Source: Candidatus Methanomethylophilaceae archaeon (GTDB lineage: Archaea > Thermoplasmatota > Thermoplasmata > Methanomassiliicoccales > Methanomethylophilaceae). Taken from it: a stretch of DNA of 6,713 bases. A program made the position numbers and the translations under genes. The stretch's first letter is position 1. Each line of letters begins with the position of its first letter. Below the pieces are notes generated by a model. It saw nothing but the letters and a program-made list of their open reading frames with translations, was not told the origin of the DNA and made no database searches. Shown in pieces: positions 6,342 to 6,713 of the stretch. The stretch lies in contig JAFPVN010000113.1 in assembly GCA_017395275.1 (NCBI GenBank), forward strand, positions 1 through 6,713, written 5' to 3'.

Positions 6342-6713
6342 ATGAGCGTAAAGAGCAGGGTCTTCGGCAACGCGAAGAAGCCAGAAGGACTCATAGGAAA
6401 GATGATGGCGGGCGGAATGAACGGCGGTGCCCACATGAGGCTCGCGGAATGGGGGATGTCGCACTTCGATATAGAAGGGGACGTCCTGGACATCGGATGC
6501 GGCGGCGGAGGCAACATCGACAGGATGCTCCGCAGGGACGGTGTAAGCTCCGTGAAGGGAGTGGACTACTCCGAGGTCAGCGTCGGCAAATCGCGGAAGG
6601 TCAACGCCAAGGCCATCTCCGAAGGCAGATGCGAAATAGTCCAGGCGGATGCCAGGGAGCTCCCGTTCGATGACGGTTCCTTCGACACGGTCACGGCGTT
6701 CGAAACCGTCTAC
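6342..6713 (+). CDS. Class I SAM-dependent methyltransferase, N-terminal part (3' end outside window)
   Basis: The frame is open from ATG 6342 to the window edge, giving 124 residues. After a basic, glycine- and methionine-rich N-terminus, the Rossmann fold begins with motif I, VLDIGCGGGGN (48-58), which binds S-adenosylmethionine. GVDYSEVSV (73-81) holds the acidic residue (D75) expected to contact the ribose hydroxyls. QADARELPFDDGSFDTV (101-117) carries the acidic motif near the adenine and the start of strand 4. This pattern is typical of the Methyltransf_11 group, which covers small-molecule, lipid, quinone-like and other substrates, so the substrate cannot be assigned. The ATG fits the TATA spacing; an earlier ATG at 6334 meets a stop after three codons. 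The gene has its own promoter and a palindrome upstream. Six of its eight glutamate codons are GAA, unlike nog1. Confidence 0.88.
   Translation, partial: MSVKSRVFGNAKKPEGLIGKMMAGGMNGGAHMRLAEWGMSHFDIEGDVLDIGCGGGGNIDRMLRRDGVSSVKGVDYSEVSVGKSRKVNAKAISEGRCEIVQADARELPFDDGSFDTVTAFETVY

Noticed and set aside
6334..6345. Earlier ATG as methyltransferase start
   Set aside because: It is followed by CCG, GCA and then TGA, giving only a three-codon frame.
1..6713. CRISPR array, mobile element, tRNA/rRNA, defence or secondary-metabolite cluster
   Set aside because: There are no spaced direct repeats, transposase or integrase motifs, recognisable RNA folds or defence domains on either strand. Intergenic space totals under 150 bases.

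Overview
The window looks like chromosomal DNA from a euryarchaeal-type archaeon, most probably of the Thermoplasmatota and perhaps Methanomassiliicoccales. Support comes from a D-family DNA polymerase large subunit (DP2, archaea only), an archaeal-size NOG1 GTPase, TATA-type promoters without bacterial -35/-10 boxes, and start codons that sit where a leaderless transcript would begin. The order-level placement is inferred from gene style, GC-rich coding sequence with AGG arginine codons, and AT-rich promoters. It is not proven.

Layout, all on the + strand. (1) 1-1638 is the 3' part of a gene for a probably extracytoplasmic protein with a lamin-tail domain; its start lies outside the window. 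(2) 1639-1682 is a short intergenic gap holding a TATA box. (3) 1683-2678 is a NOG1-type GTPase gene. (4) 2681-6244 is a complete, intein-free polC (DP2), two bases after the GTPase stop and preceded by a Shine-Dalgarno sequence. (5) 6245-6341 is an AT-rich intergenic region with a small hairpin, a perfect 8-3-8 inverted repeat and a TATA box. (6) 6342-6713 is the 5' part of a class I SAM-dependent methyltransferase gene that runs off the window.

The GTPase and polC read as a two-gene operon joining large ribosomal subunit assembly (NOG1) and genome replication (PolD). This is a growth-linked pairing, not evidence of physical interaction. Both predicted promoters place the TATA centre about 26-27 bases before the ATG, so nog1 and the methyltransferase are probably translated from leaderless mRNAs, while polC uses an SD inside the operon. 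The methyltransferase has its own promoter, a candidate operator, and glutamate codon use unlike nog1, so it is probably a separate regulatory unit.

I see no CRISPR array, mobile element, tRNA, rRNA or defence system. Most of the window is core housekeeping sequence. The least explained parts are the lamin-tail protein, the palindrome before the methyltransferase, and the altered G4 motif of the GTPase.
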